Assembly (NCBI RefSeq): GCF_000423825.1
Contig: NZ_AUIS01000003.1
Location: 62,001 to 126,000, forward strand
Direction: 5' to 3'
DNA from: Thermithiobacillus tepidarius DSM 3134
Lineage (GTDB): Bacteria > Pseudomonadota > Gammaproteobacteria > Acidithiobacillales > Thermithiobacillaceae
Length of the DNA: 64,000 nucleotides
The position numbers and the translations under genes are program-made. This document shows positions 57,184 through 64,000 of this stretch, in pieces (positions within the stretch are counted from its first letter, which is position 1; every line of letters begins with the position of its first letter). The notes under the pieces are model-generated. The model was not told the origin of the DNA and made no database searches. It worked only from the letters and a program-made list of their open reading frames with translations.

Positions 57184-57671
57184 AAGGAAATCAGCTCGCC
57201 GGGTTTGAGATCGGGTTTGAGTTGCCAGTAATAGCCGCCGCCCCGCATGACCCGGCGGGCACCCAGCTCACGCAAGCGCTCACGCAGATTGTCGAGATAG
57301 GCGCGCAGGAAATCGCCCCAATCATACAGGATACGGGCTTCTTCGACCATGTCGAGAAAGAGCAGACTTCCCTGCCGTACTTCGCCGGGGGTTTTGAACA
57401 CCGGGGAGAGGGAGGTTTGCACACCGCGGCGGCCGGCGGCCCGCAGGGCGTCATCCATGGCGGTCTCGACGGCAGCAAACTCGCGCATGCGGGCCATACG
57501 CCCGCGCGGCAGGGGGTCGGCCACGATCAGGCAGTCGATATCTGAGTCGGGCCGCATGGTGCCGCGCGCGACAGAGCCGAAAACGGCCAGGCTGACGAGG
57601 CGCTCGCCGTAGTAGTCCAGGCAGGCTCGATGCAGGGCACCCTGCAAGGTGCTGAATTGTTCTTTGAGCAT
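57180..57671 (-). CDS. Nucleotidyltransferase-domain antitoxin, longer form
   Basis: A 163-residue protein with LAVFGSVARGTMRPDSDIDC and a helical C-terminal half (LLFLDMVEEARILYDWGDFL). The ATG at 57671 has GGGGGA five bases upstream; the frame to 57701 lacks a site. It differs from the short forms at 56336 and 58298, so it was probably acquired separately. Confidence 0.88.
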   Translation of the reverse strand: MLKEQFSTLQGALHRACLDYYGERLVSLAVFGSVARGTMRPDSDIDCLIVADPLPRGRMARMREFAAVETAMDDALRAAGRRGVQTSLSPVFKTPGEVRQGSLLFLDMVEEARILYDWGDFLRAYLDNLRERLRELGARRVMRGGGYYWQLKPDLKPGELISL

Positions 57672-57715
57672 GTTGTCCCCCGAAACTTCAGGCGTTTTCA
57701 CCTATCTGGCGCCCG

Positions 57716-57776
57716 GGGCCGAAGGTCTCGCGGGCGGTGGCGCGGATGGTGGCGATCTGCTCGGGAGTCAGGGCAT
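57716..57776 (-). pseudogene. Relic of a nucleotidyltransferase gene start (copy 4)
   Basis: On the minus strand the reading LTPEQIATIRATARETFGPG is kept, but the start is damaged: ATGCCCTGACT replaces ATGCGCCTGACT, which shifts the frame. It is the longest relic, about 22 codons, and matches the gene at 58597 (Ile-Ala-Thr) rather than the one at 56635 (Ile-Asp-Thr). Confidence 0.78.
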
Positions 57777-57806
57777 AGGAATATAAGGAATCCATCATCT
57801 TCGGTA

Positions 57807-58301
57807 TCATGCGGAATCTTCTCTGACCCAGCCTCGGCGCTCGACTTCAAGGATCATGTTGTTGGCCGCAGCCGTGATCATTGGCGTGAATTCATGACCC
57901 GTCTGCAACGCGCTCGTAAGCACGCTCAGATCTTCCACATATTCATGCACCATCTGGTTGCGCAGCTTGCGCAGGGTCATCCATTCATCAGCAGAGGCAA
58001 TCAGCCCCAGGCGCTCGGCCCGGTCGAGGTTGTCAATCGCGGCGCCAGGCGTTTCCCCCAGGGCGGTCAGAAGCACAGGGAGCAATTTGTCGCCAAGGGT
58101 GTCCTGCAGACGGGCGAAGCGGCTGACGAAGGCGTCTACCCGTTCCGCCAGATCGGGCTTGGCTTCGAGTTGCCGGGCGCGCTCCAGGGTGAAGGGCTCC
58201 GAAAACAGACGCTGATCCGTGCTCGCGAGATGCTGACACTCCTTGCGCACCACACGCGTGAGGAATTGCAGCCGCAAGGCGATTTTTGGGTCGAGCTTCA
58301 T
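57807..58301 (-). CDS. HEPN-like toxin (HI0074 / nucleotidyltransferase-substrate-binding type)
   Basis: A 164-residue helical protein: VSRFARLQDTLGDKLLPVLL, DNLDRAERLGLIASADEW and RKLRNQMVHEYVEDLS, where RNQMVHEY is the RX4H-like HEPN box. It overlaps the partner antitoxin by ATGA. Intact relative of the truncated frame at 56106. Confidence 0.88.
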   Translation of the reverse strand: MKLDPKIALRLQFLTRVVRKECQHLASTDQRLFSEPFTLERARQLEAKPDLAERVDAFVSRFARLQDTLGDKLLPVLLTALGETPGAAIDNLDRAERLGLIASADEWMTLRKLRNQMVHEYVEDLSVLTSALQTGHEFTPMITAAANNMILEVERRGWVREDSA

Positions 58302-58597
58302 AATACCCGCCCTTCGGTGAAGGCGATCTCGTGGATGGGCAGGCGCCTGAGGTTGGGTGCGGCGAGCAGTACGTCCACCTTGCGGCCGTGCATCCTGCGG
58401 GAGATTCTGGCGGAAAGACGCGCCGCCAGCAGCGCGGGATTGTTGATGGGCTCGGCTGATTCGAACATGAGGTCGATGTCACCGCCGCGTGCCTGGTCAT
58501 CCACCCGCGAGCCGAAGAGCCAGACGCGGGCCTCGGGGCCGAAGGTCTCGCGGGCGGCGGCACGAATGGTGGCGATCTGCTCGGGGCTCAGGCGCAT
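58298..58597 (-). CDS. Nucleotidyltransferase-domain antitoxin (MNT)
   Basis: A 99-residue protein starting MRLSPEQIATIRAAARETFG, with LFGSRVDDQARGGDIDLMFE. Closely resembles the gene at 56336 over the first 40 residues and less afterwards. The region upstream (58598-58656) resembles 56636-56700. Confidence 0.9.
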   Translation of the reverse strand: MRLSPEQIATIRAAARETFGPEARVWLFGSRVDDQARGGDIDLMFESAEPINNPALLAARLSARISRRMHGRKVDVLLAAPNLRRLPIHEIAFTEGRVL

Positions 58598-58735
58598 GGG
58601 AGTATTTCGCTCATTTCTGCTTTTTATACCACCGAATTTGCAATTCCCGGGCTGTGAGGTATTCCATAGTAACAGCGCGTTTTGCGCCGCGCCAGCGGCC
58701 CGCGTCCAGGCAAGTCCCTGATCCCGCAGGACTAC

Positions 58736-59848
58736 TCAGGCGTACTGTTGCTTGACCCACTCCATGTAGCTGCCATCCATGACCGCCCGCCACCAGGCCT
58801 CGTTGTCCAGGAACCACTGGATAGTCTTGCGAATGCCGGTCTCGAAGCTCTCCTGCGGCGCATAGCCGAGCTCGCGCATGATCTTGCCGGCGTCGATGGC
58901 ATAGCGCCGGTCATGGCCGGGGCGGTCCTTGACATAGGTGATCAGGCTCGCGGCCTGGTTGTGGACGGCGGGCGAGCGCGGGAAACGCCGTTTGAGATCG
59001 GCATTTTGGGCGAAGGCATCGTCCAGGAGCTGGCATACCAGCTTGACGATGTCGATATTGGCCCATTCGTTGTTGCCGCCGATGTTGTAGACCTCACCCA
59101 CCTGTCCTTTCTTGAGCACCAGTTCGATGCCCCAGGCGTGATCCTCCACGTAGAGCCAGTCGCGGATGTTCATGCCGTCACCATACACGGGCAGGGGCTT
59201 GCCGTTCAGGATGTTGACGATCATCAGCGGAATGAGCTTTTCCGGGAAGTGGTAGGGCCCGTAGTTGTTGGAGCAGTTGCTGGTGGTCACCGGCAGGCCG
59301 TAGGTGTGGTGGTAGGCCCTGACCAGATGGTCGCTGGCCGCCTTGCTGGCCGAATAGGGCGAATTGGGGGCGTAGGGGGTGCTTTCGGTGAAGGCCGGGT
59401 CGCTCGGGCCGAGGGAGCCGTAGACCTCGTCGGTGCTGACATGGTGAAAGCGCGGGCTCGAAGGCGCGTCGTCGCGGTCGAGCCAGGCCTTCTTGGCCGC
59501 CTTCAGCAGCACGTGGGTGCCGACGACATTGGTCTCGATGAAGGCGTCGGGGCCGAGGATGGAGCGGTCCACGTGGGATTCGGCGGCGAAATGGACGATG
59601 GTGTCGATGCGCTCCTCGCCCATGAGGCGGTCCACCAGGGCCTGGTCGCAGATGTTGCCGTGCACGAAGCGGAAGCCGGGATGGTCCTTGACCGGGTCGA
59701 GGTTGGCGAGGTTGCCGGCGTAGGTCAGCGCGTCGAGGACGACGATGCGGTCGGCCGGGTGCCGTTTGACCCAGTGGTGGACGAAGTTGGCGCCGATGAA
59801 GCCGGCGCCGCCGGTGACGAGCAGCTTACGGGAGTGTGGCATAGGCAT
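58736..59848 (-). CDS. rfbB: dTDP-glucose 4,6-dehydratase
   Basis: Second step of dTDP-L-rhamnose synthesis. The 370-residue SDR has [20 protein letters not shown], the catalytic [19 protein letters not shown] and [16 protein letters not shown]. The gene is also called rmlB. The start at 59848 gives MPMPHSRK; the second Met is an alternative. Confidence 0.97.
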   Translation of the reverse strand: MPMPHSRKLLVTGGAGFIGANFVHHWVKRHPADRIVVLDALTYAGNLANLDPVKDHPGFRFVHGNICDQALVDRLMGEERIDTIVHFAAESHVDRSILGPDAFIETNVVGTHVLLKAAKKAWLDRDDAPSSPRFHHVSTDEVYGSLGPSDPAFTESTPYAPNSPYSASKAASDHLVRAYHHTYGLPVTTSNCSNNYGPYHFPEKLIPLMIVNILNGKPLPVYGDGMNIRDWLYVEDHAWGIELVLKKGQVGEVYNIGGNNEWANIDIVKLVCQLLDDAFAQNADLKRRFPRSPAVHNQAASLITYVKDRPGHDRRYAIDAGKIMRELGYAPQESFETGIRKTIQWFLDNEAWWRAVMDGSYMEWVKQQYA

Positions 59849-59886
59849 TGGGGTCTTTGGTCAAAGTCAAATATTCGGCCATGGGA

Positions 59887-60273
59887 TTACCAGATCAACT
59901 CGATCTCATATTGGTTGAAGGCGGGGTCGAGAGTCACCAAGGGCAATTCTTCATGAGCTGCCTGGGCGATCAGCATGCGATCGAACGGATCCCGATGCGG
60001 GCCAGGCAAAAGACCGGCTTTCAGGGCGTGCACCACCGTGATGGGCAGCACACTGATCTGGGCGCGTTCCAGGAGCTGGGGCAACTGATGCACGGCTTCG
60101 CCAGCCTCGGGCAATTTACCGAGCCGATACTTGGTGGCGATTTCCCAGGCGGATGCGCTGCTCATCATGACCAAATTATCCGGATCGGCGATGATCTCGC
60201 GTGCCTTTGTCGACAGTTTGGGGTCATCAAAGAATCACCACAGGAGTGCCTGGGTGTCCAGCAAGACTTTCAC
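59887..60273 (-). pseudogene. VapC-type PIN toxin with a premature stop
   Basis: Read from the GTG at 60273, the frame is VKVLLDTQALLW, then TGA (60237-60235), then FFDDPKLSTKAREIIADPD and the rest of a PIN protein (SSASAWEIATKYRLGKLPE, DPFDRMLIAQA). TGG to TGA at codon 13 would explain it. A later ATG could give 95 residues at 59887-60174 without the first catalytic Asp. The GTG overlaps the antitoxin stop (GTGA). Confidence 0.8.
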
Positions 60274-60497
60274 TGGCCCCAGCCCTCCAGTTCCTCGGCA
60301 GGCAAGGGCTCGAAAAAGGCCTCGCCTACCCGGCCCTTAACCAAGCCAGGCTTGCGCGGCTGGCCGCGCTCGATGGGCAAGAGCCGGGCATACGGCTTGC
60401 CGGCTTTGGCCAGAATGATTTCCTCACCCGCGTGTGCTCTTTCCATCAGTTGGGATAGATGGATTTTCGCTTCGTGTACATTGACTATGGTAGCCAT
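60270..60497 (-). CDS. Phd/YefM-family antitoxin
   Basis: A 75-residue protein with MATIVNVHEAKIHLSQLMER and EEIILAKAGKPYARLLPIE, the Phd/YefM DNA-binding fold, and a toxin-binding tail (FFEPLPAEELEGWGQ). The ATG at 60497 is the family start. Its toxin gene is broken by a stop codon. Confidence 0.9.
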   Translation of the reverse strand: MATIVNVHEAKIHLSQLMERAHAGEEIILAKAGKPYARLLPIERGQPRKPGLVKGRVGEAFFEPLPAEELEGWGQ

Positions 60498-60571
60498 CGC
60501 ACTCTCCAAGCAACATTTGTCGGCCAAGCTTAGTTTACCATGGCCGATGGGAGAAGGCCGGGATTGGCCAT

Positions 60572-60727
60572 TATCGCGAGCAAGCTCGCTCCTACGGGAT
60601 CGGGCTGCGGGGAGGCATTGCGGCGAAGGGGAGCGGTTATCGCGGGCAAGCCCGCTCCTACGACTCCGGGCCGCCGGGATGCACCTCGGCGACAGCGGGC
60701 GTTGATCGCGCGCAAGTTCGCCCCTAC
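60572..60727 (+). repeat. Type D REP array (3 units)
   Basis: REPs at 60572-60595, 60638-60661 and 60704-60727, each 66 bases apart and in the same orientation. Spacers share GGGCTGCGGGGAGGCATTGC and GGCGAAGGGGAGCGGTT words. The same unit makes up the arrays at 62118 and 63219. It lies between the Phd and DUF2283 genes. Confidence 0.9.
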
Positions 60728-60749
60728 AGGGAGCTCTTGAGCCATTTTC

Positions 60750-60950
60750 TTAAGCCACTTCAAACTGAATCTGCCGCAAATTGGCCTGCGGCACACGACC
60801 TTGCACTCCCAGGATGTCAATGCCAACGCCTTGGCTTTGTTCATTGAAATCAAGCACGATGCCTGGCTGTACTTCCTGGGATTCCACAATTCTTGACTCG
60901 CCGAGACGCAGGTATAAGACATCCGCCTTTTCATCGAAGTGCACTCTCAT
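60750..60950 (-). CDS. DUF2283 protein, likely antitoxin partner
   Basis: A 66-residue protein of DUF2283 type: MRVHFDEKADVLYLRLGESR, PGIVLDFNEQSQGVGIDIL. DUF2283 and DUF4258 genes are often paired and have been suggested to be toxin-antitoxin modules. Here the ATG overlaps the DUF4258 stop (ATGA). Confidence 0.85.
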   Translation of the reverse strand: MRVHFDEKADVLYLRLGESRIVESQEVQPGIVLDFNEQSQGVGIDILGVQGRVPQANLRQIQFEVA

Positions 60951-61216
60951 AGCCTGTTCCTTTGGGTCCTATCAAAATAGGCGGTCACAATTCGCCACGG
61001 TTTCAGAGGTGTGATTATATGCGATCCGCAGCACTCGATCTTCGCGTTCTGCTTACGGCCCAATGCGTGGCGCAGGGCTGGATCATGTTGATCCAATTCT
61101 GTCTTTTGCGTGTTAACCAAGACCCGGATCAGCCATTCCTGTGATATGCCTCGCTCGGTAAGCATCAGTGCCGCATGCGCAGTCAAGCCATACGGGAAAC
61201 GGGCGAAATTGGTCAC
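60947..61216 (-). CDS. DUF4258 protein, likely toxin partner
   Basis: An 89-residue protein with LTAHAALMLTERGISQEWLI, the DUF4258 core, and a C-terminal PWRIVTAYFDRTQRNRL. The GTG at 61216 overlaps the rmlD stop (GTGA); the open frame up to 61705 is a shadow of rmlD. RelE-like RNase activity is a guess. Confidence 0.75.
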   Translation of the reverse strand: MTNFARFPYGLTAHAALMLTERGISQEWLIRVLVNTQKTELDQHDPALRHALGRKQNAKIECCGSHIITPLKPWRIVTAYFDRTQRNRL

Positions 61217-62088
61217 GTTTGCTCCCGCACCAAGCTTTTCAGCATATGCCTGAGCCCGTCCCGCCAGTGCTGGGGGGAGAGCGCGAGGGCGTGCCAAGTA
61301 GTGCTTTTGTCCAGGACGCTGTAGGCCGGGCGGCGGGCGGGCGTGGGATAGTCGGCGGTGCGGATCGGCCGGACGGCGGCGGCGCGATCCAGCAGGCCGA
61401 GCGCCCGGGCTTCTTCCTGGATGGCGACGGCGAAGTCGTACCAGCTCGCGGCACCGGCGTCGGTCCAGTGGTAGGTGCCGCGCAGTTCGGGGCGCGCGGC
61501 GGCGGCCCAGACGGCCTCGGCCAGGGTGCGGGCCCAGGTGGGCGTGCCGATCTGGTCGGCGACCACGCCCAAATTGTCGCGCTCGCGCATGAGGCGCAGC
61601 ATGGTCTTGACGAAGTTGGCGCCGAAGGCGGAGTAGACCCAGGCGGTGCGCAGGATGAGGGCCTGGCCGCCGGTGATCTGGTTGATGCGCTTTTCGCCTT
61701 CCCACTTGCTGGCGCCGTAGACGCCGAGGGGGTTGGGCTGATCGTCCGGCTGATAGGGCGAGGATTGCCTGCCGTCGAAGACGAAATCGGTGGAGACGTG
61801 GATCAGGCGCGCGCCGGCGCGGGCCGCGACGTCGGCCAGGTAGCCGGGGCCCTGGGCGTTGACGGCGAAGGCGCGCTCGGGCTCGCTTTCGGCCTTGTCC
61901 ACGGCAGTGTAGGCGGCGGCATTGACGATGAGCGTAGGGCGGAAGGCCGCGACCGTGTGGCGGACGGCGTCGGGCTGGCTAATGTCCAGGGTGCGGCTGT
62001 CCACGGCGAGCAGCTCGCAGCCGGGAGGGGCGTTGCGCTGCAGTTCCTGGCCGAGCTGGCCGGTGGCGCCGGTGATGAGGACTTTCAT
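61213..62088 (-). CDS. rfbD: dTDP-4-dehydrorhamnose reductase
   Basis: Last step of dTDP-L-rhamnose synthesis. The 291-residue SDR has KVLITGATGQLGQELQRNAP, VNAAAYTAVDKAESEPERAF and YGASKWEGE. Also called rmlD. It starts downstream of the REP array at 62118-62586, which separates it from the RAYT gene. Confidence 0.96.
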   Translation of the reverse strand: MKVLITGATGQLGQELQRNAPPGCELLAVDSRTLDISQPDAVRHTVAAFRPTLIVNAAAYTAVDKAESEPERAFAVNAQGPGYLADVAARAGARLIHVSTDFVFDGRQSSPYQPDDQPNPLGVYGASKWEGEKRINQITGGQALILRTAWVYSAFGANFVKTMLRLMRERDNLGVVADQIGTPTWARTLAEAVWAAAARPELRGTYHWTDAGAASWYDFAVAIQEEARALGLLDRAAAVRPIRTADYPTPARRPAYSVLDKSTTWHALALSPQHWRDGLRHMLKSLVREQT

Positions 62089-62117
62089 GGGATGGGGCTC
62101 GCTGGGGTGGGGGTGGT

Positions 62118-62586
62118 TATCGCGAGCGAGCTTGCTCCTACGGTTCCGGGCTGGGAAGGAGCAGCGCGGCGAAGTGAGGTGACTATCGCGGGCAAGCCCG
62201 CTCCTACGGGATCGGGCTGTGGGGATGTGCCTCGGCGTAAACGGATGCTTATGGCGGGCGAGCCGGTTTTCATAATCCCGGGCTGCGGGGAGGCAGCGCA
62301 GCGAAGGGGAGTGGCGATCGCGAGCGAGCTCGCTCCTACGGGGTCGGGTTGCCGGGAGGCACTGCGGTGAAGGGTAGCGTTGATCGCGGGCAAGCCCGCT
62401 CCTACGGTCCTGGGCCGCGAGAAAGCATTGGGGCGGAAACGGATGTTGATCGCGGGCGAGCCCGCTCCTGCGGGATCGGGTTGCCGGCGACGAAGGGGGG
62501 CGTTGGTCGTGGGCGAGCTCGCTCCTCCGATCATTCTGGATCGGGGGGATGCACCGCTGCTGTGTAGGAGCGGGCTTGCCCGCGAT
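62118..62586. repeat. Type D REP array next to the RAYT gene (7 direct units plus one inverted)
   Basis: Plus-oriented REPs at 62118, 62184, 62249 (decayed), 62316, 62382, 62448 and 62505, spaced 57-67 bases apart; then an inverted REP at 62563-62586. Each spacer is a variant of GGGATCGGGCTGCGGGGAGG plus CAGCGCGGCGAAGGGGAGCG. It fills the 511-base gap 62089-62599, which has no gene. Confidence 0.92.
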
Positions 62587-62599
62587 GCGGTGTGTGCTG

Positions 62600-63064
62600 T
62601 CATAGCCATTTCGCGTCCCAGAACGGGTAGTCCCCGATGCGTTTCACCAAGCCCGCGCGCAGCGGATTGGCGATGATGTAGCGCGCCACGCCTTGCACGT
62701 CTTCTTCCGCGCGCAGGGCGTGGTCGTGATAGCCTTTTTGCCAGATTTGGCCATCCTCGCCCAGGTGGCGGTTGATGGCGATGGCGCTGCGGGATTTCAG
62801 TGTGCGCATGAGCGCGTCCAGCGATGCCTCTTTCAGCTCCAGCAGCCAGTGGAAGTGGTCGGGCATGATGACCCAGGCCAGGGAGCCGACTCGCCGGGAG
62901 GCCACCGCCTGCTGGATCTCGGCGACCAGGGCCCGGCCGGCCTGCCAGTCGCGAAAGAGCGGGCGGCGCTGGTGGGTGGCCGAGGTGAGCAGGTATAGCC
63001 GCCCCGGCTCGGAGACCCGGCCTTTGCGCAGGCTTTGGCTGTGGGGCGGAGTTTGGCTAGGCAT
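62600..63064 (-). CDS. REP-associated tyrosine transposase (RAYT, IS200-like Y1)
   Basis: A single-copy-type transposase-like enzyme that cuts single-stranded REP hairpins. The 154-residue product has the HUH motif in VIMPDHFHWLL (His70, His72) and the catalytic Tyr129 in GVARYIIANPLRAGL, with the QIWQKGYHDHALR box in between. The ATG at 63064 is preferred to a TTG at 63082. All three signatures are intact, and the gene is bracketed by REP arrays of the same type as those across the window. Confidence 0.95.
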   Translation of the reverse strand: MPSQTPPHSQSLRKGRVSEPGRLYLLTSATHQRRPLFRDWQAGRALVAEIQQAVASRRVGSLAWVIMPDHFHWLLELKEASLDALMRTLKSRSAIAINRHLGEDGQIWQKGYHDHALRAEEDVQGVARYIIANPLRAGLVKRIGDYPFWDAKWL

Positions 63065-63092
63065 GGGGGCGGATTGGGTCAAGGCAATGTGT

Positions 63093-63521
63093 GATCGCGG
63101 GCGAGCCCGCTCCTACGGGCTGCATGCCCTCACCCTGGCCCGCTCCCAGTGAGAGAGGGAGAAATGCGGCGGCAGGGAGTGCGGGCGAGCCCGCGGCTGC
63201 GGGGCGGGCCGGACGTGTGATCGCGAGCGAGCTCGCTCCTACGGTATCGAGCTGCGAGGAAGCAGCGCGACGAAGGGGAGCGTTGATCGCGAGCGAGCTC
63301 GCTCCTACGGGATCGGGTTTGCGGCGCGGCAGGATCGCGGACGAGGCTGTTCGTGCATATGCGGCCATGGCTGCAGGGCGGGTATGGTTGATCGCGAGCA
63401 AGCTCGCTCCTACAAGCCCGGGCTGCGGGGAAGCAGCGCGGCGAAAGGGAGCGTTGATCGCGGGCCATCCCGCTCCTACGGCGACAGCGGAACGCGCTGT
63501 GGGGAGCAAGCCCGCTCCTGC
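63093..63521. repeat. REP array upstream of the RAYT gene
   Basis: REPs at 63093-63116, 63219-63242, 63285-63308, 63333-63356 (decayed), 63390-63413, 63456-63479 and 63500-63521 (partial), all in plus orientation. Spacers of 63 to 66 bases occur between the best units. A hairpin of the CCCTCACC family lies at 63127. It fills 63065-63547, which has no gene. Confidence 0.9.
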
Positions 63522-63547
63522 AACGGCATCCGGCTTGCGGCGCGGCT

Positions 63548-64000
63548 TCAGGGGAAGCATTCGGCCTCCTTCAGCAGGGCGCCGGCGGCGTCCTTGGCCG
63601 AGAGCACGGGGGGCTGGCCATTGACGAGGGGCCAGTCGATGTTCAGGTCCGGGTCGTCCCAGCGCAGGGAGCGCTCGTGCTCGGGGGCGTAGAAGTCGCT
63701 GCATTTGTAGACGACTTCGGCGGTGTCGCTGGTGACGTAGAAACCATGGGCGAAGCCGGGCGGCACCCAGAGCTGGTGCTTGTTGTCCGCCGACAGCAGC
63801 TCGCCCACCCAATGGCCGAAGGTGGGCGAGCCGCGGCGCAGGTCGACGGCCACGTCGAAGACCTCCCCCGCCACCACCCGCACCAGCTTGCCCTGGGGCT
63901 GGCGGACCTGGTAGTGCAGGCCGCGCAGGATGCCCTGGGCCGAGCGGGAGTGGTTGTCCTGGACGAAGGCGGCGTCGATGCCGCCCTCGGCGAATTTGCG
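63548..64000 (-). CDS. rfbC: dTDP-4-dehydrorhamnose 3,5-epimerase (partial)
   Basis: Third step of dTDP-L-rhamnose synthesis. The last 150 residues are in the window: [40 protein letters not shown] and [12 protein letters not shown], the double-stranded beta-helix of RmlC. The start lies beyond 64000. It precedes the RAYT gene and rmlD on the same strand. Confidence 0.95.
   Translation of the reverse strand, partial: RKFAEGGIDAAFVQDNHSRSAQGILRGLHYQVRQPQGKLVRVVAGEVFDVAVDLRRGSPTFGHWVGELLSADNKHQLWVPPGFAHGFYVTSDTAEVVYKCSDFYAPEHERSLRWDDPDLNIDWPLVNGQPPVLSAKDAAGALLKEAECFP

Noticed and set aside
62118-62586. CRISPR-like array with ~66-base period
   Set aside because: The spacers are variants of one sequence instead of unique ones, the repeat is a REP hairpin with a known tail, and no cas gene is present.
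62085-62609. Open frame with repeated ASRASPLL-like peptides
   Set aside because: It is the translation of the REP array, with no ribosome site or family; the same holds for 63057-63812 and 27676-29277.
62600-63064. Complete IS200/IS605 insertion sequence
   Set aside because: No TnpB gene or defined left and right ends were seen; the protein is RAYT-like, and its substrates are the REPs.

Overview
The window comes from the chromosome of a high-GC Gram-negative proteobacterium. It carries a bc1 complex, Tat export, MurA, an Mla lipid transporter and lipopolysaccharide-type surface-sugar genes. The gene order mla - ABC exporter - bolA - grxD - murA - hisGDCBHAF-hisIE - tatABC - degS - petABC - sspA resembles betaproteobacteria and Acidithiobacillia-like lineages. 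The fused hisIE and the short HisG fit that broad placement, but I cannot name the genus from sequence alone.

Positions 1-33,800 are housekeeping. On the minus strand lie cca and DUF2905, an acyl-CoA synthetase, sspA, petABC, tatABC, the histidine operon, murA, grxD, bolA, an ABC-2 exporter and the mla operon, which has a TolC-like gene between mlaD and mlaC. pmbA and one unrecognised gene are on the plus strand. They are followed by lnt-corC-ybeY-phoH-miaB on the minus strand. Overlaps of the ATGA type are common and indicate tightly coupled operons.

Positions 33,800-38,400 are accessory: two MntA/HepT-type modules (one with a frameshifted HepT), a MazEF-like pair and a BrnT/BrnA pair, all embedded in REP (repetitive extragenic palindrome) clusters.

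Positions 38,400-54,700 form a minus-strand surface-polysaccharide locus: an EPS-type regulator, the complete pseudaminic acid pathway (pseB, C, F, G, H, I), a Wzx flippase, a putative sugar transferase, a methyltransferase, three glycosyltransferases, a Wzy-like polymerase and a WbaP-like initiating transferase. The part at about 42,000-47,500 is visibly richer in A+T, which suggests separate acquisition.

Positions 54,700-64,000 combine a toxin-antitoxin cluster (VapBC, RelBE, three nucleotidyltransferase/HEPN units and several relics) with a dTDP-rhamnose locus (rmlB, rmlD, partial rmlC). The rhamnose genes are separated by a Phd plus nonsense-mutated VapC pair, a DUF4258/DUF2283 pair, and a REP-associated tyrosine transposase (RAYT) gene flanked by tandem REP arrays.

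The most unusual signals are these: (i) an active-looking REP/RAYT system whose repeats have entered two coding sequences in frame (a glycosyltransferase and pseG) and form several long composite families; (ii) repeated orphan copies of the first 13-22 codons of a minimal nucleotidyltransferase gene scattered through the toxin-antitoxin cluster; (iii) several toxins broken while their antitoxins stay intact; (iv) a TolC-like channel where MlaA is often encoded. No rRNA, tRNA, CRISPR array, prophage or replication origin was recognised.
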